This document shows, one piece after another, positions 5,967 to 11,528 of a stretch of DNA of 11,971 nucleotides. Numbering within the stretch: the first letter of the stretch is position 1; each line of letters begins with the position of its first letter. The notes under the pieces were generated by a model, which saw only the letters and a program-made list of their open reading frames with translations, made no database searches and was not told the origin of the DNA. Origin of the DNA: Dehalococcoidales bacterium (lineage in GTDB: Bacteria > Chloroflexota > Dehalococcoidia > Dehalococcoidales > Fen-1064); the NCBI GenBank assembly GCA_028713395.1, contig JAQTOJ010000039.1:1-11971 (forward strand). Direction: 5' to 3'. The position numbers and the translations under genes are program-made.

Positions 5967-7790
5967 ATGAAAAAATTACTATCCGGCAACGAAGCTCTCG
6001 CCCTCGGCGCCTACCACGCGGGCGTACGGGTCGCCACCGCCTACCCGGGCACGCCCAGCACGGAGATTCTCGAAAGCATCTCTCAGTTCAAGGATATTTA
6101 CACCGAATGGTCGACCAATGAAAAGGTCGCCATGGAAGTAGCGCTGGGTTCCAGCTACGCCGGCGCCCGGACGATGGTTTCCCTGAAACAGGTGGGCTTG
6201 AACGTCGCCGCCGACCCCTTTCTGGCAGCCGCGACCACCGGCGTCAAGGGCGGCCTGGTCGTTATCAACGCCGACGACCCCGGCATTCATTCCTCGCAGG
6301 GCGAGCAGGATAACCGGCGCTACGCCGAACTGGCGAAAATCCCCATCCTGGAACCTACCGATTCTCAATCCGCCTACGACCTCATGCAAGTCGCCTTCGA
6401 TATCAGTGAGCAGTTCGATACCCCCGTGATGCTGCGCACCACCACCCGCATTTCCCACTCGAAATCGGTGGTCGATATCACCGGGCAACGCCAGCTCAGA
6501 GAACAGAAAATGGAATTCCCCCGCCAGATGCAGAAATATGTCATGCTGCCGGTCAACGCCCGCGTCCGCCATCCATTAATGGAAGAACGGCTGGTCAAGT
6601 TGGCGGCTTTCGGCGATACCTTTGCTTTCAATCAACTGGAAAAGGGCGAAAAGAAACTGGGTATCATCACCAGTGGCATCGCCTACCAATATGCCAAAAA
6701 TGTATTCCCCAACGCCACGATATTGAAACTCTGCCTGACTTATCCCCTGCCGCCGGAACTCCTGAAAAAATTCGCCGCCATGGTGGATAAAATCCTCGTG
6801 GTGGAAGAACTGGACCCGTTTCTGGAAGACCACATCAAAGCTATGGGTATTAACGTCATCGGCAAGGAATTTTTGCCGCGCCTGGGCGAACTGAATAACG
6901 ACGTTGTCACCGGTGCGGCGGTCAAAGCCGACCTGTTACCGGCAAGCCAACCTCTGGAAAAAATAAGTATACCCGCCAAACTGCCCATGCGCCCGCCTTT
7001 ACTCTGCCCCGGCTGTCCGCACTCCGGCGCTTTTTATGTGCTCTCCAGCCTGGCGCAGCGCTTGAAATTGCCGGGCAGCAAACAGACCGATAAAACCTCC
7101 ACCCTCGTCATTACCGGTGATATCGGCTGCTATACGCTGGGCGCTTATCCTCCCCTGAATGCCATGGACACCACCGCCTGCATGGGCGCCAGCATCGGGC
7201 AGGCTATCGGCATGGAAAAGGCCGGCATCAGTAATAAAGTGGTCGCGGTTATCGGGGATTCCACCTTCCTCCATTCCGGCATTACGCCCTTGATTGACGC
7301 GGTCTATAATCAGAGCAAGATCACCGTCATGATTCTGGATAACTCCACCACCGCCATGACCGGCCATCAGGAACATCCCGGCACCGGTTTCACTATTCAG
7401 GGCGACCCGGCGGGCAAGGTGAATATTGAGAACATCGTCAAGGGTCTGGGCATCGCCGATGTGAAAACGGTCAATGCCTTCAACCTCAAGGAAGTACGCG
7501 CCGCCTTGAAGGACTCTCTGGAAAGAGACGAACTCTCCGTGGTCATCGTGCGCGGCAATTGCGCCGTCAAAGTCCCCAAAAAGGTCAACCCGCGCGCCGT
7601 CGATAAGGAACTTTGTAATCAATGCGGCATCTGTCTGCTCATCGGCTGCCCGGCCATTCAGACCGAGGGCCCGCAGCCGGTCATCGACGGGACGATGTGC
7701 ATGGGTGACGCCTGCACCATTTGCGAACAGATCTGTCCCCGTAAAGCCATCAAACCTGCTTCGCCGGTGAAAGTGGGGGTGAACAAATGA
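5967..7790 (+). CDS. iorA: Indolepyruvate:ferredoxin oxidoreductase, alpha subunit
   Basis: This 607-residue cytoplasmic subunit carries out the thiamine-diphosphate-dependent oxidative decarboxylation of aryl-pyruvates to aryl-acetyl-CoA, reducing ferredoxin. The N-terminal pyrimidine-binding domain shows SGNEALALGAYHAGVRV and YPGTPSTEI (26-34). The central region has CPGCPHSG (347-354). The TPP/magnesium domain has GDIGCYTLG (384-392), ACMGASIGQAIG (404-415), GDSTFLHSG (430-438) and LDNSTTAMTGHQEHPGTG (457-474). The C-terminus carries two 4Fe-4S motifs: C550-x2-C553-x2-C556-x4-C561-P, and C578-x4-C583-x2-C586-x3-C590-P. The length is normal for IorA. The ATG is fixed by a promoter 10 nt upstream. 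The stop overlaps iorB in ATGA (7787-7790). The exact 2-oxoacid range is not readable from sequence. Confidence 0.96.
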   Translation: MKKLLSGNEALALGAYHAGVRVATAYPGTPSTEILESISQFKDIYTEWSTNEKVAMEVALGSSYAGARTMVSLKQVGLNVAADPFLAAATTGVKGGLVVINADDPGIHSSQGEQDNRRYAELAKIPILEPTDSQSAYDLMQVAFDISEQFDTPVMLRTTTRISHSKSVVDITGQRQLREQKMEFPRQMQKYVMLPVNARVRHPLMEERLVKLAAFGDTFAFNQLEKGEKKLGIITSGIAYQYAKNVFPNATILKLCLTYPLPPELLKKFAAMVDKILVVEELDPFLEDHIKAMGINVIGKEFLPRLGELNNDVVTGAAVKADLLPASQPLEKISIPAKLPMRPPLLCPGCPHSGAFYVLSSLAQRLKLPGSKQTDKTSTLVITGDIGCYTLGAYPPLNAMDTTACMGASIGQAIGMEKAGISNKVVAVIGDSTFLHSGITPLIDAVYNQSKITVMILDNSTTAMTGHQEHPGTGFTIQGDPAGKVNIENIVKGLGIADVKTVNAFNLKEVRAALKDSLERDELSVVIVRGNCAVKVPKKVNPRAVDKELCNQCGICLLIGCPAIQTEGPQPVIDGTMCMGDACTICEQICPRKAIKPASPVKVGVNK

Positions 7791-8371
7791 AGAAATTCGA
7801 TTTGCTGCTCACCGGCGTCGGCGGACAGGGTAATATCCTGGCCAGCGATATCATCGGGGATGTGGCTCTCACCGCCGGTTACGATGTAAAAAAGACGGAC
7901 ACCCTGGGCATGGCGCAGCGCGGCGGCAGTGTCATCAGTCACCTGCGCATCGCGGCACAGGTCTTCTCCCCGCTCATCAAAGAAGGCGAGGTGGATATCC
8001 TCATCGGTTTCGAGAAACTGGAGACGGTGCGCTGGGCAAATTACCTGAAACCCGGCGGCATCGCTATCATCAACAATTACGCCATTCCCCCGCTTTCGGT
8101 GAATCAGGGATTGGAACACTACCCCACCGATGCCGAAGTGAAAAATATCATCGGGCAGCGCACGGATAAACTCTATCTGGTGGACGGTTCGCAAAAAGCC
8201 GCCGAACTGGGTAACGCCCGCACGCTGAATATTTTCATGCTCGGCTGTCTCTCCAAATTCCTGCCTTTCGAAATCAAGGACTGGGAAGTCGGTATCGCCC
8301 TGCACCTGCCGGAAAGGCTGCTGAAACTGAATATGACCGCTTTTGAACTGGGCAGAAAGGAAATCCGCTGA
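7787..8371 (+). CDS. iorB: Indolepyruvate:ferredoxin oxidoreductase, beta subunit
   Basis: This 194-residue partner of IorA corresponds to the gamma-type domain of 2-oxoacid:ferredoxin oxidoreductases and is thought to bind CoA and complete the active site. GVGGQGNILASDI (10-22) is the glycine-rich family signature. TLGMAQRGGSVISHLRI (39-55) and GEVDILIGFEKLETVRW are the other conserved blocks. The length of about 195 residues is typical for IorB. Translation is coupled to iorA by the 4-bp ATGA overlap, and the stop overlaps the aminotransferase start in TGATG (8369-8373). The subunit has no iron-sulfur motif of its own, as expected, since IorA carries both clusters. Confidence 0.95.
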   Translation: MKKFDLLLTGVGGQGNILASDIIGDVALTAGYDVKKTDTLGMAQRGGSVISHLRIAAQVFSPLIKEGEVDILIGFEKLETVRWANYLKPGGIAIINNYAIPPLSVNQGLEHYPTDAEVKNIIGQRTDKLYLVDGSQKAAELGNARTLNIFMLGCLSKFLPFEIKDWEVGIALHLPERLLKLNMTAFELGRKEIR

Positions 8372-9558
8372 TGCACATGTCGGCAAAAATCCGCCAGAAT
8401 ATGGCGGCAGGCTCCTGGATACGCCGCATGTTCGATGAGGGTAATCTCCTCCGGCAAAAATATGGCGCGGATAAAGTCTTTGACCTGACGCTGGGGAATC
8501 CTGTGGTGGAACCGCCGCCGGAATTCCGTGCCGAATTGCAGAAAATCGTCAATAATCCCGTCCCGGGCATGCACCGCTATATGGAAAATGCCGGTTACGC
8601 CGATACCCGGGCCGCGGTGGCTTTACAGCTTTATCAAGAAACCGGCGTCAAGCTCACCGCTGGCGATATCGTCATGACCTGCGGCGCCGCCGGGGCGCTG
8701 AATGTCGTGCTCAAGACCATTCTTAATGCCGGTGATGAAGTCATCGTCTTTGCCCCTTATTTTGTGGAATATCTGAATTACATCGATAATCACGGCGGCA
8801 TTCCCCGCATCGTGTTTACCGATGCGCAATTCCTGCCGAAACTGGCTGAACTGGAAGCTGCTATCAACCAGAAAACCCGCGCTATTATTATCGATTCCCC
8901 GAACAACCCTACGGGCGTTGTTTATTCGGAAAAACTGCTGAAGCAGATCGGCAACCTCATCCAGAAAAAAGAAGCCCTTTATGGCTCGTCCATTTACCTG
9001 CTCTCCGACGAGCCTTACCGCAAACTGATCTACGATGGTTTAACCTATCCCTCGCCGCTCCTTTTCCACGATAAAGCGGTCGTCATCACTTCCCACTCCA
9101 AGGATCTGGCGTTACCCGGTGAACGTATCGGCTACATCGCCCTCCATCCTGCCTGCCCGGAAAAACAGGAACTGATCAATGGCTTCATTTACTGCAACCG
9201 GACGCTAGGCTTCGTCAACGCCCCCGCCCTGATGCAGCGCGTCATCGCCCACCTGCAAAATGTCACTGTCAACATCGCTGATTACCAGCAAAAAAGAGAT
9301 TTTCTTTATGAAAATCTCACCGCCATGGGTTACAAACTGGTCAGACCGCAGGGTGCTTTCTACATGTTCCCCGCATCCCCCATCCCCGACGATGTCGCTT
9401 TTGTTAAAGCCTTGCAGGAATATTTGGTGCTGGCCGTGCCGGGGCAGGGTTTCGGCAGCCCGGGACACTTCCGCATCTCCTACTGTTGCGACCAGCGTAC
9501 ACTGGAAGGCGCTCTGGAAGGTCTGCAAAAAACCGCCACCCGGTTCGGCCTCAAGTAA
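8371..9558 (+). CDS. PLP-dependent aminotransferase, class I/II
   Basis: This 395-residue fold-type I aminotransferase moves an amino group from an amino acid to a 2-oxoacid. Seen in order: the phosphate-site region TCGAAGALNVVLKTI (103-117), PNNPTG (177-182), DEPY (213-216, with Asp and Tyr contacting the cofactor), SHSKDLALPGERIG (241-254) with Lys244 as the Schiff-base lysine, and HFRISY (367-372) with Arg368 binding the substrate carboxylate. The start ATG at 8371 overlaps the iorB stop, and AAAGGAA lies about 8 nt upstream. A second ATG at 8377 is possible. Directly coupled to iorAB, it probably supplies the 2-oxoacid that IOR oxidises. Aromatic amino acids are the likeliest substrates by analogy with IOR specificity, but branched-chain ones cannot be excluded. 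Confidence 0.93.
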   Translation: MHMSAKIRQNMAAGSWIRRMFDEGNLLRQKYGADKVFDLTLGNPVVEPPPEFRAELQKIVNNPVPGMHRYMENAGYADTRAAVALQLYQETGVKLTAGDIVMTCGAAGALNVVLKTILNAGDEVIVFAPYFVEYLNYIDNHGGIPRIVFTDAQFLPKLAELEAAINQKTRAIIIDSPNNPTGVVYSEKLLKQIGNLIQKKEALYGSSIYLLSDEPYRKLIYDGLTYPSPLLFHDKAVVITSHSKDLALPGERIGYIALHPACPEKQELINGFIYCNRTLGFVNAPALMQRVIAHLQNVTVNIADYQQKRDFLYENLTAMGYKLVRPQGAFYMFPASPIPDDVAFVKALQEYLVLAVPGQGFGSPGHFRISYCCDQRTLEGALEGLQKTATRFGLK

Positions 9559-9570
9559 CTCACGTTTATT

Positions 9571-9612
9571 GTCATTCTGGAGGAGTCCGCCTCAGCGGGC
9601 GACGAAGAATCT
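9571..9612. repeat. GTCATTCTGG...GAAGAATCT intergenic repeat
   Basis: ATTCT (9574-9578) and AGAAT (9606-9610) are complementary outer arms. CCGC-ctca-GCGG (9587-9598) is an inner hairpin. The frame resembles the common bacterial intergenic repeat of the type CATTCTGAG...GAAGAATCTC, and a related copy is at 2178-2204. It begins 12 bp after the aminotransferase stop. Confidence 0.6.
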
Positions 9613-9623
9613 CCGGGAGGGGC

Positions 9624-9639
9624 GACAAGAAACCTTGTC
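9624..9639 (+). terminator. Small hairpin downstream of the ior operon
   Basis: GACAAG-aaac-CTTGTC is a 6-bp stem with a 4-nt loop followed by TAAATC. It could end the iorA-iorB-aminotransferase transcript but lacks a GC-rich stem and a T-run, so it is a weak candidate. Confidence 0.3.
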
Positions 9640-9669
9640 TAAATCAAGATTCAGTTTCTGACATCTCCA

Positions 9670-9687
9670 TCCCCGCGAATGCGGGGA
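9670..9687. repeat. REP-like palindrome, copy 2
   Basis: TCCCCGC-gaat-GCGGGGA is a perfect 7-bp stem followed by ACCAGG, close in layout to copies 1 and 4. Confidence 0.65.
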
Positions 9688-9708
9688 ACCAGGTAAAAAT
9701 ATAAAACT

Positions 9709-9730
9709 CCCCATTCCCGTGGAAATGGGG
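9709..9730. repeat. REP-like palindrome, copy 3 (degenerate)
   Basis: CCCCATT (9709-9715) pairs with AATGGGG (9724-9730) around an 8-nt loop. The CCATTCCCGTG core matches copy 4, but the second arm has diverged. The rest of the 9559-9781 gap has a TATAAA at 9700-9705 without a -35 partner. Confidence 0.5.
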
Positions 9731-9781
9731 CATTCCGTAGGTAATCGGGACGAAGCAAACTCAGGGAGGGGCAACGTAAAT

Positions 9782-10210
9782 ATGAAAGCCAAAGCTTTAG
9801 TCGTAATCATCACACTCTGCCTGTTTACATTATTTCTCGGCGCCTGCGGCAGCCCCGCTTGCGGCGATGCCAACTGGCAGGACATCACCTGGAAACTCCA
9901 ATCTTACGGTTACCCCGGTGACCCCCAGGCGGTTATCGGCAACGGCATCACCTTGAGATTTGTGTCCATTGACAAATCTTTTAACGGCACCAGCGGCTGC
10001 AACCAGTATTCCGGCAGCTATACCATCAGCCGCAGTTGCGTGCTCAAGCTCTCCGCCATAAGCTCCACCCTGATGGCATGTCTGGATAATAACCTCATGC
10101 AGCAGGAACAGACCTACCTTGGGATCATCAAGGACGCCGGCAAGCTGGAAATCACCGGCGGGGAAATGCATATCACCTGCGGCGCCAAAGTGCTTATTTT
10201 CACACCATAA
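9782..10210 (+). CDS. META-domain (HslJ-like) lipoprotein
   Basis: This 142-residue secreted lipoprotein has a signal peptide MKAKALVVII plus a hydrophobic core, and a lipobox LGAC with Cys22 as the anchored residue. The mature part is a META domain: WKLQSYGYPGDPQAV (37-51), a strand with LRFVSIDKSFNGT (58-70), the signature SGCNQYSGSY (71-80), ISSTLMAC (93-100), and the helix MQQEQTYLGII (106-116). META/HslJ proteins are linked to heat-shock or stress phenotypes, and their biochemical role is poorly known. The ATG at 9782 has AGGGAGG 12 nt upstream. An in-frame GTG at 9719 lies in a repeat and would bury the signal peptide. Cysteines 27, 73, 86, 100 and 133 could form disulfides outside the membrane. 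Confidence 0.88.
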   Translation: MKAKALVVIITLCLFTLFLGACGSPACGDANWQDITWKLQSYGYPGDPQAVIGNGITLRFVSIDKSFNGTSGCNQYSGSYTISRSCVLKLSAISSTLMACLDNNLMQQEQTYLGIIKDAGKLEITGGEMHITCGAKVLIFTP

Positions 10211-10220
10211 TCTTCCACCC

Positions 10221-10240
10221 ATTCCCGTGAAAGCGGGAAT
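10221..10240. repeat. REP-like palindrome, copy 4
   Basis: ATTCCCGT-gaaa-GCGGGAAT forms an 8-bp stem (one G-U pair) with a GAAA tetraloop, followed by CCAG. It starts 10 bp after the META gene stop. The remaining spacer to 10293 holds only the ribosome binding site of the next gene. Confidence 0.7.
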
Positions 10241-10293
10241 CCAGATACATATTTACATTTTTAAGTACCGCGAAGTGTCTCAGGGAGGCATTT

Positions 10294-10698
10294 ATGGAGA
10301 ATCACAGCGAAACCATCGCCAAACTCAAAGAACTGTCCTTAAATGAACCGATCGCCGGTTTTCTCGGCATGAATCTGGTGGAACTGACACCCGGCTATGC
10401 CAAAGTCACGCTCCAACTCAAGCCCGAACACCGGAATTTCAACGGCTATGTTTTCGGGGGGATTATCGGGGCGCTTGCCGATCAGTCCTTCGCCTATGGC
10501 AGCAACTCCCTCGCCTACCCCAGCGTCGCCACACAGTTCAATATCAACTTCATCAATGCCGCCGGGGCGGACGATCTGCTCACCGCCGAATGCCGCGTGC
10601 TGCGTAGCGGCAAACGCGCCGGCGTTTCGGAAATCACGGTTACCAATCAAGATGGTAAAATAATAGCGAAAGGCACCGGAGTCACCGTCAGAATATAA
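10294..10698 (+). CDS. PaaI-type hotdog-fold acyl-CoA thioesterase
   Basis: This 134-residue cytoplasmic enzyme is predicted to hydrolyse acyl-CoA, perhaps aryl-acetyl-CoA, to the free acid and CoA. The hotdog signature spans HRNFNGYVFGGIIGALAD (46-63), corresponding to the family pattern H-x-N-x-x-G-x-x-[HF]-G-G...L-A-D. Asp63 is the expected catalytic or orienting acid. The usual His of the HGG triplet is Phe54 here. The later strands QFNINFINAAGADDLLTAEC and GKIIAKGTG are standard, and the length is normal. The ATG at 10294 has AGGGAGG 5 nt upstream. The TOBE protein gene follows after 13 nt. With iorAB nearby, release of aryl-acetates is a plausible role, but substrate specificity in this family varies widely. 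Confidence 0.88.
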   Translation: MENHSETIAKLKELSLNEPIAGFLGMNLVELTPGYAKVTLQLKPEHRNFNGYVFGGIIGALADQSFAYGSNSLAYPSVATQFNINFINAAGADDLLTAECRVLRSGKRAGVSEITVTNQDGKIIAKGTGVTVRI

Positions 10699-10711
10699 GG
10701 GAGGCAAATGT

Positions 10712-10918
10712 ATGTTAAGCGCCAGAAATCAGTTCGCGGGCACAATCCAGGCAGTCAAACTGGGACAGGTCATGGCTGAGGTCATCATCAAAATCGCTCC
10801 CAAAATTGAAGTGGTATCGCTCATCAGCCGCACCTCCGCGGAAAACCTCAAGCTGAAAAAAGGCGATAAAGTCACGGCCATCATCAAAAGCACCGAGGTC
10901 ATGGTAGCCAAGGACTAA
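10712..10918 (+). CDS. Mop/TOBE domain molybdate-binding protein
   Basis: This 68-residue protein consists of a single TOBE (Mop) domain. The sequence shows the full pattern: SARNQFAGTIQAVKLGQVMAEV (3-24), the S-L-I-S-R-T-S-A-E turn (36-44), LKLKKGDKVTAIIKSTEVMVAK (46-67). Such molbindins form cytoplasmic oligomers that bind molybdate or tungstate and may store the metal for molybdopterin enzymes. AGGGAGG lies 7 nt before the ATG. A second ATG at 10708 is out of frame and not used. It is almost certainly co-transcribed with the thioesterase gene. No molybdenum or tungsten enzyme is encoded in this window, so its client is unknown. Confidence 0.93.
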   Translation: MLSARNQFAGTIQAVKLGQVMAEVIIKIAPKIEVVSLISRTSAENLKLKKGDKVTAIIKSTEVMVAKD

Positions 10919-11091
10919 AAGCTAAAAGCCATCCACTATCCGCTCGGTTCTTCTCGGTTTTGGTTGGTTTTTAGTTAGCGGTTTATCGCTAACTGTTCAT
11001 GGCAAGCTGTTATCTGGTTGTGACAAGGTAGTAGCTCTAGAAGCTTGTCCTCAGCTAGACTGGGGAAGGAAGGGCGAATGCCCTTCGTCTC
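10919..11091. other. Non-coding stretch with two strong hairpins
   Basis: No convincing reading frame was found. AGTTAGCG (10973-10980) pairs with CGCTAACT (10987-10994), an 8-bp stem with a 6-nt loop. GAAGGGC-gaat-GCCCTTC (11069-11086) is a 7-bp stem with a 4-nt loop. AAAAGCT-AAAAGCC (10917-10930) is a heptad repeat directly at the Mop gene stop. Neither hairpin is followed by a T-run on the plus strand, so the end of the thioesterase-Mop transcript is not clearly marked. Confidence 0.5.
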
Positions 11092-11210
11092 GTTAACCCT
11101 CCTCTTCCTGCAGAGCCTGCCCCGTATGCGCGACTTCATCGCCATCCCGTATGAATCTTAAAGAACCGGGACTTGATACGGGGGAGAGGTTAACAGTAAC
11201 TTCGTTACTG
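11092..11210. repeat. Composite inverted repeat, MITE-like
   Basis: GTTAACC (11092-11098) is complementary to GGTTAAC (11188-11194). Inside them CCCGTAT (11146-11152) pairs with ATACGGG (11176-11182), and CCCGTAT also occurs at 11121-11127. Directly adjoining is CAGTAAC-ttc-GTTACTG (11194-11210). Read on the minus strand, blocks such as CCTCTCCCCCGTATC and GAAGAGGAGGG look like a dispersed intergenic element. There is no coding capacity, and no target-site duplication could be identified by eye. Confidence 0.5.
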
Positions 11211-11288
11211 AGGTGAGGGTCACTGTGTACCTATTACATGACGAATTAAAATCAACCAAATGCAAGTGGTACCGACACAACCCCGCAT

Positions 11289-11316
11289 TTGACACTCGTC
11301 TCCATCCTGTGATAAT
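11289..11316 (+). promoter_or_regulatory. Near-consensus sigma-70 promoter of leader RNA and acyl-CoA synthetase
   Basis: A perfect TTGACA (11289-11294), a 16-bp spacer and TGT-GATAAT (extended -10; hexamer 11311-11316, 5 of 6 consensus bases) make the strongest promoter in the window. Transcription should begin near 11323, leaving a leader of about 205 nt before the next gene. Confidence 0.7.
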
Positions 11317-11322
11317 CTAACA

Positions 11323-11508
11323 AATAATTAGTTTTCAGGGAAGGTTTATTGTGGCTTGCAGACCGTCATTCTTCTACACCTTCATGTTTACCGGGCGCAC
11401 CCTGGTGCGCTTGGGGGTCTGCCACACTGATTGAACCTGTTCACTGATTCTATACCCAACGAGTACACTCAGAGGCGCTCCCAAATGCGGAGCGCCTTAA
11501 CTGTTTAT
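11323..11508 (+). ncRNA. Candidate structured leader RNA or small RNA
   Basis: The segment between a strong promoter and the synthetase gene can fold as follows. GTGGC (11351-11355) and CAGACC (11359-11364) pair with GGTCTGCCAC (11416-11425), with only TTG bulged. Inside is a 10-bp hairpin at 11391-11414, with GCGCAC/GTGCGC at its core and two G-U pairs at its base. About 26 unpaired bases lie on the 5' side. A direct repeat CACTGATT follows (11425-11432, 11442-11449), with TGAAC-ct-GTTCA between. A GC-rich hairpin comes last (11474-11496). No known riboswitch or T-box consensus was recognised. It could be a cis leader, a separate RNA of about 180 nt, or a 6S-like RNA. All of this is inference from pairing. 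Confidence 0.45.
11474..11496 (+). terminator. Terminator or attenuator hairpin before the synthetase gene
   Basis: GGCGCTCC-caaatgc-GGAGCGCC is a perfect 8-bp, GC-rich stem followed by TTAACTGTTTATT, a moderately U-rich tail. It lies between the promoter and the start codon, so it could end a short RNA or attenuate the downstream gene. Confidence 0.55.
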
Positions 11509-11519
11509 TAAAGGTGAAA

Positions 11520-11525
11520 ATGTAA
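11520..11525 (+). promoter_or_regulatory. ATG-TAA start-stop in frame before the synthetase start
   Basis: AAGG (11511-11514) is 5 nt before ATG-TAA at 11520-11525, an ideal distance. The synthetase ATG at 11529 lies in the same frame, 3 nt after this stop and about 14 nt from the box. Ribosomes could initiate on the minimal frame and re-initiate, reducing or regulating expression. Confidence 0.45.
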
Positions 11526-11528
11526 TTC

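Noticed and set aside
6999..7622. 207-residue minus-strand frame inside iorA, and the 242-residue one at 7658-8386
   Set aside because: Both are antisense to strongly conserved iorA/iorB coding sequence, show no family motifs and have no ribosome binding site that I can see.
9719..9781. Earlier GTG start for the META lipoprotein
   Set aside because: It would place 21 polar residues ahead of a clear lipoprotein signal peptide and begins inside a palindromic repeat.
10973..10994. Rho-independent terminator for the thioesterase-Mop operon
   Set aside because: The stem is good but is not followed by a T-run on the plus strand; the T-rich stretch lies before the stem instead.
11450..11500. T-box riboswitch in the synthetase leader
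   Set aside because: The AACGAG before the terminator hairpin is suggestive, but the conserved GGTGGTACCGCG-type core is absent and the downstream gene is not an amino-acid gene.
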